Below are positions 34,508 to 47,504 of a stretch of DNA of 62,000 nucleotides, in pieces. Every line of letters begins with the position of its first letter. Positions within the stretch are counted from its first letter, which is position 1. Origin of the DNA: Lingula anatina (Eukaryota > Brachiopoda > Lingulata > Lingulida > Lingulidae). The notes below the pieces were generated by a model that was not told the origin of the DNA, ran no database searches, and saw nothing but the letters and a program-made list of their open reading frames with translations. The translations under genes and the position numbers were made by a program. The stretch lies in assembly GCF_001039355.2 (NCBI RefSeq), contig NW_019776068.1, forward strand, positions 336,072-398,071, in the 5' to 3' direction.

Positions 34508-35244
34508 GTGAGTATGCGCTTCACAGGTCTCAAGTGTGTCTGATTATCATATTATCCTGTTCACAATAAATGACAATATTTGTGCTCATACAAAGTTGGT
34601 TACGTGTATAAGAGCGTTTTGGGCTTTACGTTGTCTATTTTTGATCAGTACATGTACCGAAAAGATGGACAGGCGGAACTTACATGTCTGACAAGTTTCG
34701 CTGTGTAGTCGTGACGTCTATCTCATTCTGACTGAAGCCTGCTGTGATTGGTCGTAAGCGTGGGAAAATCGAGGTCGTGACCTTGAGCCGGAAGTACTTC
34801 TGGCTGTGCTCCGAAATCATGATAAATAGTTTTCGTTTTCTAATTCTTTATTCTAGTTGTCTTAACAGGACTTTTGTGACCCAGACTTATTAATATAATA
34901 ATAAACAATCTCACAAAACACAAATCTGATCAAAGCTTTACATAGAACCTGCTTCTATACATTAATCTAACCCACTGAGACTGTCTNNNNNNNNNNNNNN
35001 NNNNNNNNNNNNNNNNNNNNNNNNNNNNNNNNNNNNNNNNNNNNNNNNNNNNNNNNNNNNNNNNNNNNNNNNNNNNNNNNNNNNNNNNNNNNNNNNNNNN
35101 NNNNNNNNNNNNNNNNNNNNNNNNNNNNNNNNNNNNNNNNNNNNNNNNNNNNNNNNNNNNNNNNNNNNNNNNNNNNNNNTTAACTGGAGCAATAATCAGA
35201 ATTATAATTAATAGAATACAAGATAAAGTAAAAATTATTCCACT
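34508..35244. other. Intron or intergenic DNA with gap
   Basis: This stretch contains a CCAAT-like GATTGGTC near 34746, an ETS-like near-palindrome CCGGAAGTACTTCTGG at 34788-34803, and the N gap at 34987-35179. It suggests a second promoter-like cluster but I find no exon. Confidence 0.4.
34987..35179. other. Assembly gap (Ns)
   Basis: A run of 193 undetermined bases. Open frames through it are meaningless. Confidence 1.
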
Positions 35245-35249
35245 TTATT
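35244..35249 (-). terminator. Candidate polyadenylation signal of HMGXB4
   Basis: TTTATT on the plus strand gives AATAAA on the minus strand, about 500 bases downstream of the HMGXB4 stop. The intervening sequence would be the 3' untranslated region. Confidence 0.5.
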
Positions 35250-35744
35250 GTACAACACTTCATCATAGTACACATAAACATAATTACGTGAATTTAAGTT
35301 GTTGCCTAACAGACCACTGGACCTCATATTCATCCACTTATCATTCAGAATCAAACCTGCTTACGTCCAGCCATGCACTAGTAAGGTAAGAGTCATAAAA
35401 CTGTAATATCCAGGTTTGGCAATGGATCCCAGAACCACGATTCTGACAATATCTTAAGGTATAACAACTGGGAAAAGAGACTTCTCTCATACTTTTCACT
35501 TTTCTACTCCAGAAACCCACCAAGATATTCACTGACCTTTAAAACTCTTTGCTGGTTGCCTGATCATGGGTAGCAATTTAACCCAATAATAAATAAATCA
35601 TGATACCACAGCAGCTAACAATGGTTAAGTGTAACATGTGAATTCCCTTCACTTCACAGCTTTATTGTCATGAACACCTTCACGCTTAACACTTCATAGA
35701 AAGAAAGTTTCCCAATAGGGGTTGTTAATTGTTTGATTTTATTT

Positions 35745-36472
35745 TCAAAGTCCAGGCATAATGTAAGCAATATTGTCCAGTATTTTAACTTGCGTTTCAT
35801 GAGAGCTGCCATTTGTTTCTGGTAACTGGGCTGTCAGACAAAGTAATGGTCCAAGTGCACAGATCATTGAGTCTAGGAGAACTGACAGGCTACCCTGCAC
35901 TGCTATGTGACCCTGAGGATGTACAAGAACATCACAATCTATCAAAAACATTTTTAGCCTTACAAAATCTTCTGAAATAAATTTATGTTAAAAACAAATT
36001 TGAGTCCATAATTTTACATCCCCAAGTCATGCAGACACACAATTCTACTGTAACATACATTGATGAAATTAATCAATCAATTAAAAAAAAAATCGTAAAA
36101 TATCTAAAGTAAATTAGAAGTAAGCAGCCAAAATGAATGGTGTTACACTGATAGATAACTTACCCTATGTTCATGCAGCTTGGTACCTATGATACTCAGA
36201 GACTCTCCCAGCAGCTTCAGGTGGGCTGCAGCATCTAATGGAGATGTTCCAGTCACCTGGATATAATAAAACACATGGTCAAAAGGTGACATTCTGACTA
36301 TTATTCAGAGGCAAGGCCCAAAAGTAGTTTAGGGGAAAATATACTAGAAAACTCCCAAGTATGAAATAGTAAAGTTCACACTTAAGTCACCAATCTATGG
36401 TGATTGAAAAACTATGTTTGCACATTCTTTTGATTATCCTACAAGTTTAAAAACTAACACCTATCAATGTAT

Positions 36473-36557
<85 letters not shown>

Positions 36558-39500
36558 CAGTCAAGCTTACAAAAGAAACCACCAACCTTATATGGACTAA
36601 GAGCATCTGAGGCAGATGACAAGCTGGGGGGAGAGGCAGCTGCAGCTGACGCAACTGCTGCCTTGGGCCTGGACCCTCCGTGACGCACAGCTGTGGATGA
36701 TTTCATCAAGTGTGTTCCTTTGGGCATTGGTTTACCTGTACTTATAAGGCTTGTACCCTTATTAGCAAGTTTCTTAGCTTTTCTCCGCCATGACTGTAAT
36801 TAAAAATGATAAAAAGAGACCAGTTACCTTAAGTACAGAGTCACAGGCACCCTTCCTCCTTATTCTCTGCTTGGATATTCTAAAACACTTTAACATTAGT
36901 ACACAAATGCTAATTTCCCTTTTAATGTAAACTTGAATGTCATATACAAGGTATAACAAAAATGAATGCAGTTTCATTTGTTTAGTTTTAAACAACTTAC
37001 TAAAAAAGAAGAAAATAGTCATGTTTCAAAATATTTTCTTTTAACTGCTTGCACTCTATTTCTTATAAAATCATGGAAAATATATTTCACCCAAACTACT
37101 TACTGTCTTTTCCTTCTCAGGCAAAGCTTGCCAAATCTCACCAAGTCTCTTGCTTATGTTGGCAAAGTCTAAAATGTTGATCAAATAATAAATAGTTTTA
37201 AAAACACTATCACCAATCTTTAGTAGTAAGCATTTAATTTTGCCTCCTTTGAATTATAAATACAAGGTTAGTGCAATTGAATGAAATAGTACAGATATTA
37301 TCATTGAATGAATAGCAAATAGGCTTTCCTCTTCTGTATTATAATTTTGACTCTGAGCAAACTAATACGTTTTGACCTGTCTTATTACAAATATATATCA
37401 GGGGAATATATTGGTTTTATTTATGGCAACATTTATTAAAGACATGAAGTACCAATATATACTTTACATCTCTTTCTAATTTATGTGAAGTGTATTAATT
37501 ACCTATGCCTGGATTCTGTGCTACAATCTTCTGCCTATAGGAACTACACCACAGTGTATATGCTGTGGGAGCACGGGTTCTTCTAGCCTAAAATATCAAT
37601 TAAATTCAACATCTTCATCACACATGCTCCACCATGCTTCTGTGGTACATAGTAAACAATACGAATATAATGAAGAATATAATCATTGGTAAACATGAAA
37701 CTAGACAGCAAAGCTAGCAAATATACAGACACCAAAAAAGGAAGAAACATCAACAAATACATGCAAAAAATTAATTTTTACCCTAAAATTAAACAGAAAT
37801 ATGGTTTGTCACTTATATATGAGGCAAACGTCACCAAAATTGTGGAAAAAAAACAGAATAATTACCATAAATGTAAACTGATCATGCCGATTATCGAAAG
37901 CAACCTGCCTTTTTACCAAACAAAGCCACTCAGTAAATTTAAACTAAAACAAAAATACCATTTGGCAGTTGTGGGGCGAACATCATGCATTGGATGTATG
38001 GATCTCTGTAAATTTTAGAGTCACCTTCTTTTCTTTGGATTTCCCTTTTTTCTTTTTCTTTTCTGCCAATCCTGGCTTCTTCAGTTTCATATACAGTGAA
38101 GTATCAGGAGGGGCAGGCACTGCAAATTCTTGATTAGAAGCCTCAGCATCTGTACTCAAAGCATCTGCTGAGTCAGACTCTTCTAGAAAGAACGAAAAAG
38201 ATTTGAAAGTTTTTATTTTCAAGTCAAGTTTGTCATCTTTGCAAATAGGATAACAGTGTTATGACTGAAACTCCTTCACAAGAAGAAAGTAATTAAAGAT
38301 TTCAGAAAAACATGAACAAAAATTTGTATAACCACTATGCAAAGGTCTACCTTCTATACAATCTTCATCCTGTGTCTCACTGAGTTCTCCCTCTGTGTGA
38401 CTTTCACTCTCATCTACTTCATCCCTGCTATCTTCTAGAGTAAAACTGCTGTCATCAAATTTAGATGGCTGCTTCTGTTTCTTTCGTTTGGATGATTTAG
38501 GTTCAGGAACTGATCATGGAAATTTTAAAAATTGGGTTTTATGATTCAATAAAATTATCTGACTAATTTAACCATGGTTAGAAATCATATTCAAATTATG
38601 CAGTGAAAGATGAAAAAATTTTAGTCCTTCTGAAAAGGTCACAACTATGTATAAAGTTCATTTCCAAGTGAAAATGTTAATGGAACCTGTAACCCTAACA
38701 TGCCTTGTTGACTACTGTAGTCTGTCTCCTTCAGACTAAAAATCTGACATTTTCTGTTAAATGTATACCTTCTGGATAGGTATCCATACTGGTTTCACTT
38801 TCAGATACAAGGTTGGGTTCTGGGGGCTTCTGGCCTGCCTTCTTCTTTTTGGCAGATGTTTTTGTGTTTGTTTCTGAAGAATGAACAGTTCAATTAATGG
38901 TTAACTGTCAAATTAATATAAACTGCTGACAGAAAGAGCAGTAAATTAGACACACCATCACACAAGACAATCACACAATTATTCTAATGGGTGAAATTGT
39001 ATCTTATTGGCCAAGTTGTCTATTCAATTGACAGTGTTATGCCATTGTCAATTAATTTATATTGAAATATATATGCCAAGTAGCTCACCTCCTTCTTTCT
39101 TTTTCTTCTTTTTGTTGGACCTTTCTAGCTTTCTTTCTTCTTCCTCTTCTTGCATGGACTGCATGAAGTCGGCATAGGAGACAACTGTGGAGCTATCATG
39201 AGATATATCTGCATCTTCACCTTCTGTTTTACCACTAGAAACTGAATCCTCTAACATGGCAAAAGATGGAGTTTCGGCAGAAATGTTTTTGGTTTTAGAT
39301 TTTTTGCCCTTCTTTGCACTTTTTGTAGCACTACCACTCACTGAAGGAGAAAAATCCAATGCAGTCTGCTCAGCTTTCATGGACTTTGCCTGTTTACCCT
39401 TTTTAGAACTTTTCTTACTGTCTTGTTTCGCTGTTTCTGGTGAATCAAAATTTGGTTCCAAATCAGATGGTTTTTCTTTGTTTGGAGACAGAATGAGTTT

Positions 39501-41255
39501 TAATTTCAATCCATCTCCCTCCTTGATAGTGACATTATCATTTTCTGATGAAAAGTCCAAAGGAAGAGGGGGAGGCATCTTTTCCTTTTTATTTTTCTTT
39601 TTTGAACTTTTGCTGTCTTGTTCCCCAACTGACTGTACAGAAGGAGAAGACCCCAGATGGATTTTGAGTTTGAGGTCACCATCGCCCTGTTTGGGATTTT
39701 CTCCTGGAGGATCAAATACATCTTCATCTGCTGGGATTGCCTTCTTACCCTTAGACCTTTTAGGCGTAATTGCATTTGGGTCAAAGCCTGTGCCAGGGAG
39801 CAGTGAAGACACTGGAGACTTAGATGGGGCTGTTAATGGTGGATTGGCTTTATTCAGCAACAGTTTGATCATACTGGGGCTGGTGCTTTCTGCTGAAATG
39901 ACGTGTTCAAGATATATATGCATACTTGATATAACTGCAAGCCATCAATGTTTTATCATATTTGCAAATACATTAATTGTTGAAACTGCAATATTGTAAA
40001 TAACTTAATTATGCAAATATGCACTAAATATGCACTATGTATCTACTTCCAACTTATTTTACTTTAATAACTAAACTTCATGTACACTTTTTTTCTATGT
40101 GTGTGACTACATATACTTCGGTACACTAAAAAAACTGAAAATGCCAATTATTTTTGATAATATCCAAACAACATTTTGCAGAAAAAATACTGGCATTCAT
40201 TTTCCATTGATAAGCTGTTTAAACTGCATTAATCCTTAAATTGAAATACCATGAGTTGCTAATTCTGACACAGATGAGGCACTACTGTCACCACTTCTAG
40301 GACTTCTTGGAGATTGGGCCTTTCCTTTACCCTTCAGGTAGCAGAAAAAGGAAACAAAATATAAATATAGTATCACAAAACAGTTTCATCTTAACATGAT
40401 ATCACAATGGATCATGGTTTTTCAATACATAATGGCAAAGGTGTACATTATACCAACATCCAAGCATTTAGACTACTGGCATGTAAAAAATATATTTATA
40501 AGCATTTCTTAGTTACTTGAAAATGTTTTAAAAAGACATTCAATACAGACAATGTTGTATATCATGAGGAAAAACTATTAAAGCAATAATCCTGAGGGCT
40601 TACTTTGCCTGGTTTTGTAAATTCCTTTTCCACTTCCTCTGGGTCAGCATAGTCAATCCCTAACAGTTTGGCTGACTTCTTGCGAACCCTGCCAGATCTT
40701 GATATGTTGGTCTGACCATCTACAAACATTTGGCCTGGTTCTAAATCCCCATCTGTAACATATAATCAGTTGTTTCAAATTTTCGATTTTTTTTTCATTG
40801 TTAAAAGACAACAATGTTTGCAATTTTTTAAAAATAAAAATCACAACTCGTTCTTTCCTCACTTTTCTGCCTACCACCAATATGGGGTGCCAACAGCTAG
40901 TGCAGCGCCACTGTCACAAATGATTGCTATACCGTGCCAGTGCCCTGCTGCCTCAGAACAAAGCATTACATGCACTTCTTCTCCATGTTATTACTAACTG
41001 CTGGTAAGGTATCTGACTCAGATCAGTCTATGCAAGAATTAGTAAAGTTTAAATCCAAATGCAGGTCAAATCTGATGCCCATTATCTGAGACAAAGGTGA
41101 TGATTATAGGAATTACAGTATTATTGATAGACCTGCGAATGAAAGAAATACAATTAATTTGAAACCAATATCAGTGAACTGAAGTGATTCCTTGTTTCAA
41201 AAGTACCTTCATCGTCTTCGCCACTTATCTTTCTCTTTACTCCTCTTTGTGACAT
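35745..41255 (-). CDS. HMGXB4: HMG-box containing protein 4 (12 exons, complete)
   Basis: A nuclear HMG-box protein; vertebrate HMGXB4 (HMG2L1) acts in transcriptional repression and Wnt signalling. Exons: 41255-41207, 40752-40604, 40331-40250, 39892-39089, 38873-38769, 38509-38351, 38182-38025, 37587-37503, 37168-37104, 36793-36587, 36256-36164, 35912-35745. Total 2124 nt, 707 residues (human 601). Residues about 1-500 are Lys/Ser/Glu-rich and disordered; the conserved [10 protein letters not shown] matches GLKMKLILSP in human. The HMG box is about 503-565 ([33 protein letters not shown]). The C-terminal domain is diagnostic: [17 protein letters not shown], then [17 protein letters not shown] and NIAYIMPGL, as at the human end. 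The exon 4 acceptor could be three bases further in (39889). The exon 10 donor abuts a CA microsatellite. The gene is head-to-head with DNAAF1. Confidence 0.96.
36473..36556. repeat. (CA)n microsatellite
   Basis: About 80 bases of CA repeat in the HMGXB4 intron, some 30 bases beyond the donor at 36587. Confidence 0.97.
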
Positions 41256-41948
41256 ATTTTATCGTGTTGAACATGCAAAAGTCACCGGCAAGTTGTAGCT
41301 ATCTATCCGACAGCGGTAATCTACTGAAACAGATGCTTCTTTGCGGTGACTTCCGGTTGTTAACACTTTAGGATTGAATGTCAGTGTACTGCGGAACAAC
41401 CAAAATACCTAACCGCTATAACACCTATATTTCATTAAATAAATTATTCATAGAGCCATAGTCCTCTCTTTTTAATTTGAAAAGCCATTTTTGAGAAAAT
41501 TTAGATAAAAAGTGTTAATTTTACTTCCATAAAACTGCATCCATGCTTTAAAGTTTTCCATATCCGGTCGTTGGCAAGTGTGTTGCTAACCAGCCATCTT
41601 GACACACTTTCTACTGTAAACAGGTGCGAGGTTAACATTTTTACAGGTATTCGTGCCAAAATTGACTTTCGAGCAGCAATAGGACCCTTAAAAGTTAAAG
41701 GTATTTTGCAAAGACTGTTTTCGCATTCTTTAACGAAGTCTTACTCATCCCCATAAGTCAAAGATATGCTTACGATTAAAAACTTAACTGGAACAGTGCA
41801 AATGTTGAACTGTGTGTACATGTAGAATTATCTAGAAAGCAATACCGCCTTCAACAGTTTTTCATTATTTTATTTATTTTTTATTTTTGTGCATTTAATC
41901 TACCTCTTATCAGATCTTGCTCTTTATCTTTTTAGTAGTGCAGTTATC
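41256..41948. promoter_or_regulatory. Bidirectional HMGXB4/DNAAF1 promoter region
   Basis: The two start codons face away from each other 693 bases apart. ACTTCCGG (CCGGAAGT on the minus strand, a full ETS consensus) lies at 41349-41356, about 95 bases upstream of the HMGXB4 ATG. On the DNAAF1 side, a pyrimidine-rich CTTTTTAG at about 41929-41936 looks like an acceptor just before the ATG. A non-coding first exon is therefore likely further upstream, for example ending at the AAACAG|GTGCGA site near 41620. Confidence 0.5.
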
Positions 41949-43261
41949 ATGCCACTCATAGAGGAAATCGGTGATGATGTACCAATATGTGTAGAAGAGG
42001 GAAATAAGATTGAAATTAAGGACATTCAAGGGGAGGATGAAATTATGCAAGAAAAACTCAAGAAAGAAGGGGAAGAAGACAATAAAGTTAAAGAAAAAAG
42101 AGAAGAAGAATCTCAAGCAGGTAAACAGTTATACGAATTGACAATTCTTATTTATTTATTTATTGACTAAATTAGAGTCCTTTTATATAACTGTGAGCAC
42201 AATACGGAAATGAACTGATCAGTGCCTCAAATTCAAAGTTTTTTTCTGAAAATGAATCAATGGAGTTTATGCATTTCAGAGAGTGTGAGCCAAAAGGATG
42301 CAGACACAGAAAAAAAGGAAGAGGAAAAAGACAAATGGCCAAGGTAGGATTATGCATCTTTCTTTTTTTTTTTTCACTTCAATTATCTGTCTAAATGTTA
42401 AAAATGTTAAAGTGTATGAAAAGTTAAATGCATAATCTTATGTCAATACTGAATTATCAAAAACGTCATTTGTAACTTTGATGTGTTCTCTTCTTAAAGA
42501 AATTGGCTATTCACTGATGTTCGCTGTGTTTTATCTGAAATATTTCTGTCAGTATTTAGTTGATATCCTGCCCTTGACTGAATAGTCAGACTGTAGCAGT
42601 ATTAGTTATGTCTTTTATAAACACTTAAGCTGGATTCTTAATGGAATAGGTAAAGTTAACTTGGAGAACTATCTTCAGTTATGCATAGCTGTAAGTTGAA
42701 ACCTCTCTCAATATTCCAATATCTGTCCCTTCCACTAGATATAAACAGTACATGTAAGGAGTTTCTCTGTTGACTTATAATATTATCTGGTAAATTAGCT
42801 CTACCTAACCCTGGTATCCCTCAATTCCATCATTTTTGGCACAGTTTCAAGCATATGCAATTTTGTCATTGATTTCCACACTTGATTTATACAGATAATA
42901 CAGAAAAATAAAACCTAGTGCTAGAAGTCTAAAAATTAGACAAGTCCTGCTCCTGCCTTATGGGAATGACTAGCATCTGAAACTGTGTGGCTTATAAGGT
43001 TGGCAGCAGTTACATAAAATATCTATTATTTTGTTTATTTACTTTTAATTTAGATTGAATAAGAAGATGCTAAGGGATCATTGTAAAGCACTGAAACTCT
43101 ATCTTACACCTGAACTCAATGATGTTCTCTACTTACATTATAAAGGTAGGTCTTAAACTAAAGGTAATTTTTACAAGTTTGAGTACTTGCTTATTATTTA
43201 TAGTGGTTTTAAGAACATCATTGTCTAATTTGTTTATTACTGAGTAGTCGGATTTTGATTT

Positions 43262-43302
<41 letters not shown>

Positions 43303-46300
43303 AAAAATTACTTGGGCAGAGAGCATATATTTAAAGACTAGCATATCTACAGACTGATATCCTTCATTTTGTAGGCAGTGCATGAACATTTGTCCTATTT
43401 ATGATTATAGGTATCTTCAAAATTGAGTCCCTTGAGGAGTACACAGGCCTTAAATGTCTGTGGCTAGAGTCCAATGGAATAAGTAAGATCGAAAACCTTG
43501 ACCACCAAAAAGAGCTGAGGTGCTTGTACCTACATCAAAACCTGATCAAGAAAATTGAAAATCTCGAGCCATTGCAGAACCTTGCCACTCTGAACCTTAG
43601 CAACAACCTGATCAGCAAAATTGAAAACCTCTGTGAGTGTATGCTTTTAATTTAATTTATAGCAGCATGCAACCATGATAGGATATGTGGAAGTGATACT
43701 ACATGTAAAACAATTGACAGCGTATAAAAGATGACACATAATGTCAGAAAGAAGTTATAAGAAAAAAAAAAATGATATAAAAATAACAGCATCTATAAGC
43801 TGGAATGGTGGAAATTAATATTTTGTCAATAAGGAATTTTGTCACTTATTATACTAGTTTTTATGTATATTCACTTTAAACTGATTTATTATTGAAGCAA
43901 TGTTTTATTTACTCAGCTTGCCTGCCACACCTGGGCACTCTGCTAATCAGCCATAACAAACTGACAACAGCAGAAGACCTGGAACATTTGGCTGAGTGTG
44001 AGGCCATCAGCAATCTGGACCTGTCCCATAACAAAATTGAAGATCCTGCCTTCTTAAAAGTGCTGACTCAAATGAAAAGCCTGAGGGTACTCAACATGAT
44101 GGGTAACCCAGTGATAAGGAAGATAGAGCACTACAGAAAGACTGTAATTGCCACACTAAAGGAGTTGACGTACCTGGATGACCGGCCTGTGTTTCCCAAG
44201 GAGCGGGCCTGTGTGGAGGCATGGGCTGTAGGGGGAAGGGAGGCTGAGAAAGCAGAGCGCGATAGATGGGTTGCAGAAGAGAGGAAGAAAATCTCTGACA
44301 ATGTTGATGGTAAGTGCAAGGTCGGGTCCACAAATATGCCTATAGCCCCACAATTGGTCTAAACTTTTAGACCCAGAGCTAGTTCGAGTTCAGTTAAAGA
44401 TAAATAGAAAAGCCCATATAAACAAAGTGGGTAGCGGTCTGAAACCTTACCCATCTTTTTGTTTTCTTAAACAGTGTTTTCTTTAGTTGGACAACTACCA
44501 ATTTATCTTGAGTCAAAAGGTAAAAAGTTTTGGTTCATAAGTTTAGGCAAGTTTTCATTTTATGGTTCTTTGTGAAACAGACCCAAGATATTTGTAATGC
44601 ACCCTACATTGTGCATCCTTAGTTCTATCTGACGTATGTGAATTCATGTGATATTAAATAAATTGATAACTTTGAATAGAAAACCAATTCCCAATGTACA
44701 TTTTGGAGTTGTTATACCTTGAAGACAAAATTATGGTTCACCTTAGAGAGGAAAATATTTTACAACTGAATATATGCTATATTGTTTTGAGTTGTGATCA
44801 TAATTTATCATTTATCAATTCACAGCTATGATGGATATCAGAAAAAAAGCAGTGGCAAAAAGACTGGAGAAGGAAGTTCGTGAGAAATTAGTGGCTGAAG
44901 GGAAAAGTGTAGATAATGTGAAAATAGAATGTGACTTGGACTCTATTGACTGGCTGTACGGATCAGGAAATGTTACTGTTACTAGGGAAGATGGCACACA
45001 GGAGACCATCAACATTAATAGGGTAAACATGAGTTCATTGCTTTAAATTAAGGCATTTATTTGATCTAATACTACTAATGTGTAATTTAAATGAAAAAAA
45101 TGTATCAACTGTAAATACTTGTACATACTGCTGGAAAATGTCTAAGCCTTTTTGATTCATATCTGTTGTAATAAAATTTGATTTATGTCATTATTATTAT
45201 TATTTATTTTGGTTTCAGAACCCTCCAGAAGATGCTTCTGAGCAACCTGCAGTGAAGGAAACAAGGCAGAATGACATATTTGGGGTTTGTAAATTGGTTT
45301 CAATTTTTTTAAATGTGAAATAGAAATGTTAATTAGAAAAAACGTGTAAGTTTTTTTCTGAGAATGAGAAAATTAAAAAATATTCAATTCAAAAATCTTC
45401 ATTTAATAGCACATGGTAGTAATGGAATGGTTTTATATCAGATTTGTTTTTATAATTTACTTATCTACTTCAGCAAGGTGATGAGGAGACCAAGACTGAG
45501 ACAGAAAATGCAAAGAACATTCAGTGCTCAGCAGCTAGAGAATCACAGGCAAACCAGTCTGAATCGGGTCATCTGCAAACATCAGAAGAACCAGAAGAAA
45601 TTCCTTTTATCAGACCAAATAATATAGAGGAAACAGGCTCCATATTCACACGCGAAAAACAAAGTTCCAATCAGAATTCCACCAATATGTTCATTGAGGA
45701 GATAGTTTCAGGTTTGTCTTGTTTATGAGTATTAGCTTTGTTTTAGGAATATATTGAAAATTATGAAAAAATATATTTATATGAAGCTGCAGTGTAATAT
45801 GAAATTAGTCATATTATTGTATACATGTTTGTTATTTAAGAATGTTGTTAGATTTACTAGTGGTGTCATTTCTTATTGCAGATAACCTTAATGCTAATTT
45901 CTCTGTTTTTCTGTTGCTATTGTTTATTCTCTCTGTTTACAATAGGGTGTGTTGCTGAACAACCAGAACCAAGGAAGAAGACACTGATAACAGAGCTTCC
46001 AGATGAGGAGTCTATAGAAACACTTAATATTGCAGGGGACTTTGAGATGGAAGTAAAACAAATATTTTATTCTATTATCTTTGATATTATTTTAGATACA
46101 TAATGCAGACATGACTAAATATTTCACCAGCTAGTTTATAGGGTTTTTTTTGTTCTTATTCTATAACAGAAGGATAGACATTCATTTCTAGTTTTTAAAT
46201 AAATCCTGATACACATGTATTAAGATAAATGCTTTCATTGACATAGTTGCAGATTGGATATTTAGATATTTGCAACTTGACAAAGTTAAGATTTTTGGCT

Positions 46301-46971
46301 ATGAGACCAAACAGCACTTTGGTATATGTCATGATATTTATGCATTTCTTTTTTTTATCATTTGTAGGATATTCCAGATCTAGAAGATGTTGATGAAACA
46401 GGTGAACCAATCCTTACAGATAAAGAGGTGCGAGTACTTACAAGGTGTTTGTTTTTCTATAAGTGATCTAAATTTTGCATTGATTAAGTTTTAGCTTAAC
46501 TGATGAAATGTTATTATTTTTATCATGTGTTTGAAGATAGAATCCCTTTTCACAATTTTGTATTTTTTAAAGGAAACTGTTTACAAGCCCAAGATTGAAG
46601 TTCTAGATGGAGATGAAGACCTAGACTGGCTAGATGATTTATCACAGGGAAACAAGCCAACAGAACTGAACACAGACGATCCTGTTTCTTCAAAACCCAT
46701 ACAAATGTTGGTAGAGGACATAACCCCAAATAAAAGTTCAAGCAATGAACAGTCCGAAATGGCAAGGCAGTCAACAGAATTATTGGAAAATCTTAGTAAT
46801 ATCTCTCAATCAAAAGTTGGCAAAAGTCGGTTGATGGACTTCTCAAAAGAGGAAGCAGAGAATAAAACTTTGACAACAGAGCAGAAAATTCAAAGGCTTG
46901 CAGAGAGTGTAGGAGAAACAAAAGCCAAACCCTCAATACCCTATGATCCAGAACTTGAGGGCCTTGACTGA
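41949..46971 (+). CDS. DNAAF1: Dynein axonemal assembly factor 1 (11 exons, complete)
   Basis: DNAAF1 (LRRC50) preassembles axonemal dynein arms in the cytoplasm of ciliated cells. Exons: 41949-42120, 42280-42343, 43054-43145, 43411-43632, 43917-44309, 44826-45022, 45219-45284, 45474-45711, 45946-46052, 46368-46427, 46573-46971. Total 2010 nt, 669 residues (human 725). Residues 1-75 are charged. Residues about 80-260 hold the SDS22-type leucine-rich repeats ([65 protein letters not shown]). They are capped by the diagnostic [14 protein letters not shown] and [21 protein letters not shown] Glu/Lys helix and an acidic low-complexity tail follow ([14 protein letters not shown] matches human DLPDLEDDDETGK). 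The exon 7 donor (GTTTGT) is weak. The upstream in-frame extension to 41889 is rejected because it lies in a polypyrimidine acceptor region. Confidence 0.96.
43266..43300. repeat. (GA)n microsatellite
   Basis: About 35 bases of GA repeat in a DNAAF1 intron. Confidence 0.95.
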
Positions 46972-47498
46972 ACTCCCTTTATATTGTAATGTATATAGTA
47001 TAAGCTAAAGATTAAAAATATCTTCCGTCCTGTGGTTTCAATGAAACACCTCATGGATTAGTCACCTTAAAAACTTTATGTATACAATGATTTTAATTTC
47101 ATGCAGTTTTTACCAAAATTCCTGAAAAAAATTTTTTTTTATGTAAGGCCACACTTTTTTAATTTTATNAATGGAAAGCATTTTTCAAATGAAGAACCAT
47201 GTTCATGTTTGTAAAAAGTGTATGTTAAATGAAAGAATTGAAACTCAATTAGGTGCTTCTTGCCAACTTGGGAGAGAAATGAAGATGTGTTGATCTTTTT
47301 CTCTGCACAGCTATTCCAGTGTCATATTAATTTACTTTGTGTCTTGGAGAACAATATTAGAAGAAAAAAGTGTGTAATTGTTTTGTGTCCACCGAATTTC
47401 AGTGTCAGTTACAATATTGTATGTACCTTTTACACGTGTGTAACCTTTTGTACTTGAATGGGGAAATTAAAACAACTGTACAGAATTTTCACAAAGGA

Positions 47499-47504
47499 AT
47501 AAAC
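47499..47504 (+). terminator. Candidate DNAAF1 polyadenylation signal
   Basis: AATAAA about 530 bases after the stop codon. The nearest opposing signal (TTTATT at 47624) is 120 bases further on. Confidence 0.45.

Noticed and set aside
36414-36727. Thr-His and Cys-Val repeat open frames
   Set aside because: They are produced by the CA microsatellite; only the HMGXB4 exon 36793-36587 is real here.
39256-39999. 247-codon plus-strand open frame
   Set aside because: It is the antisense shadow of the large HMGXB4 exon 39892-39089, which has clear homology and splice sites.
41540-41610. Possible RFX X-box near GTTGCTAACCAG
   Set aside because: Only one half-site fits; the second half RRNRAC does not follow at the permitted spacing.
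41889-41948. Upstream in-frame extension of DNAAF1
   Set aside because: The residues are hydrophobic, unlike the family N-terminus, and the DNA is a polypyrimidine tract ending in AG just before the chosen ATG, which looks like a splice acceptor.
44091-44353. Minus-strand open frames opposite DNAAF1 exon 5
   Set aside because: They are antisense shadows of an exon with strong leucine-rich-repeat homology.
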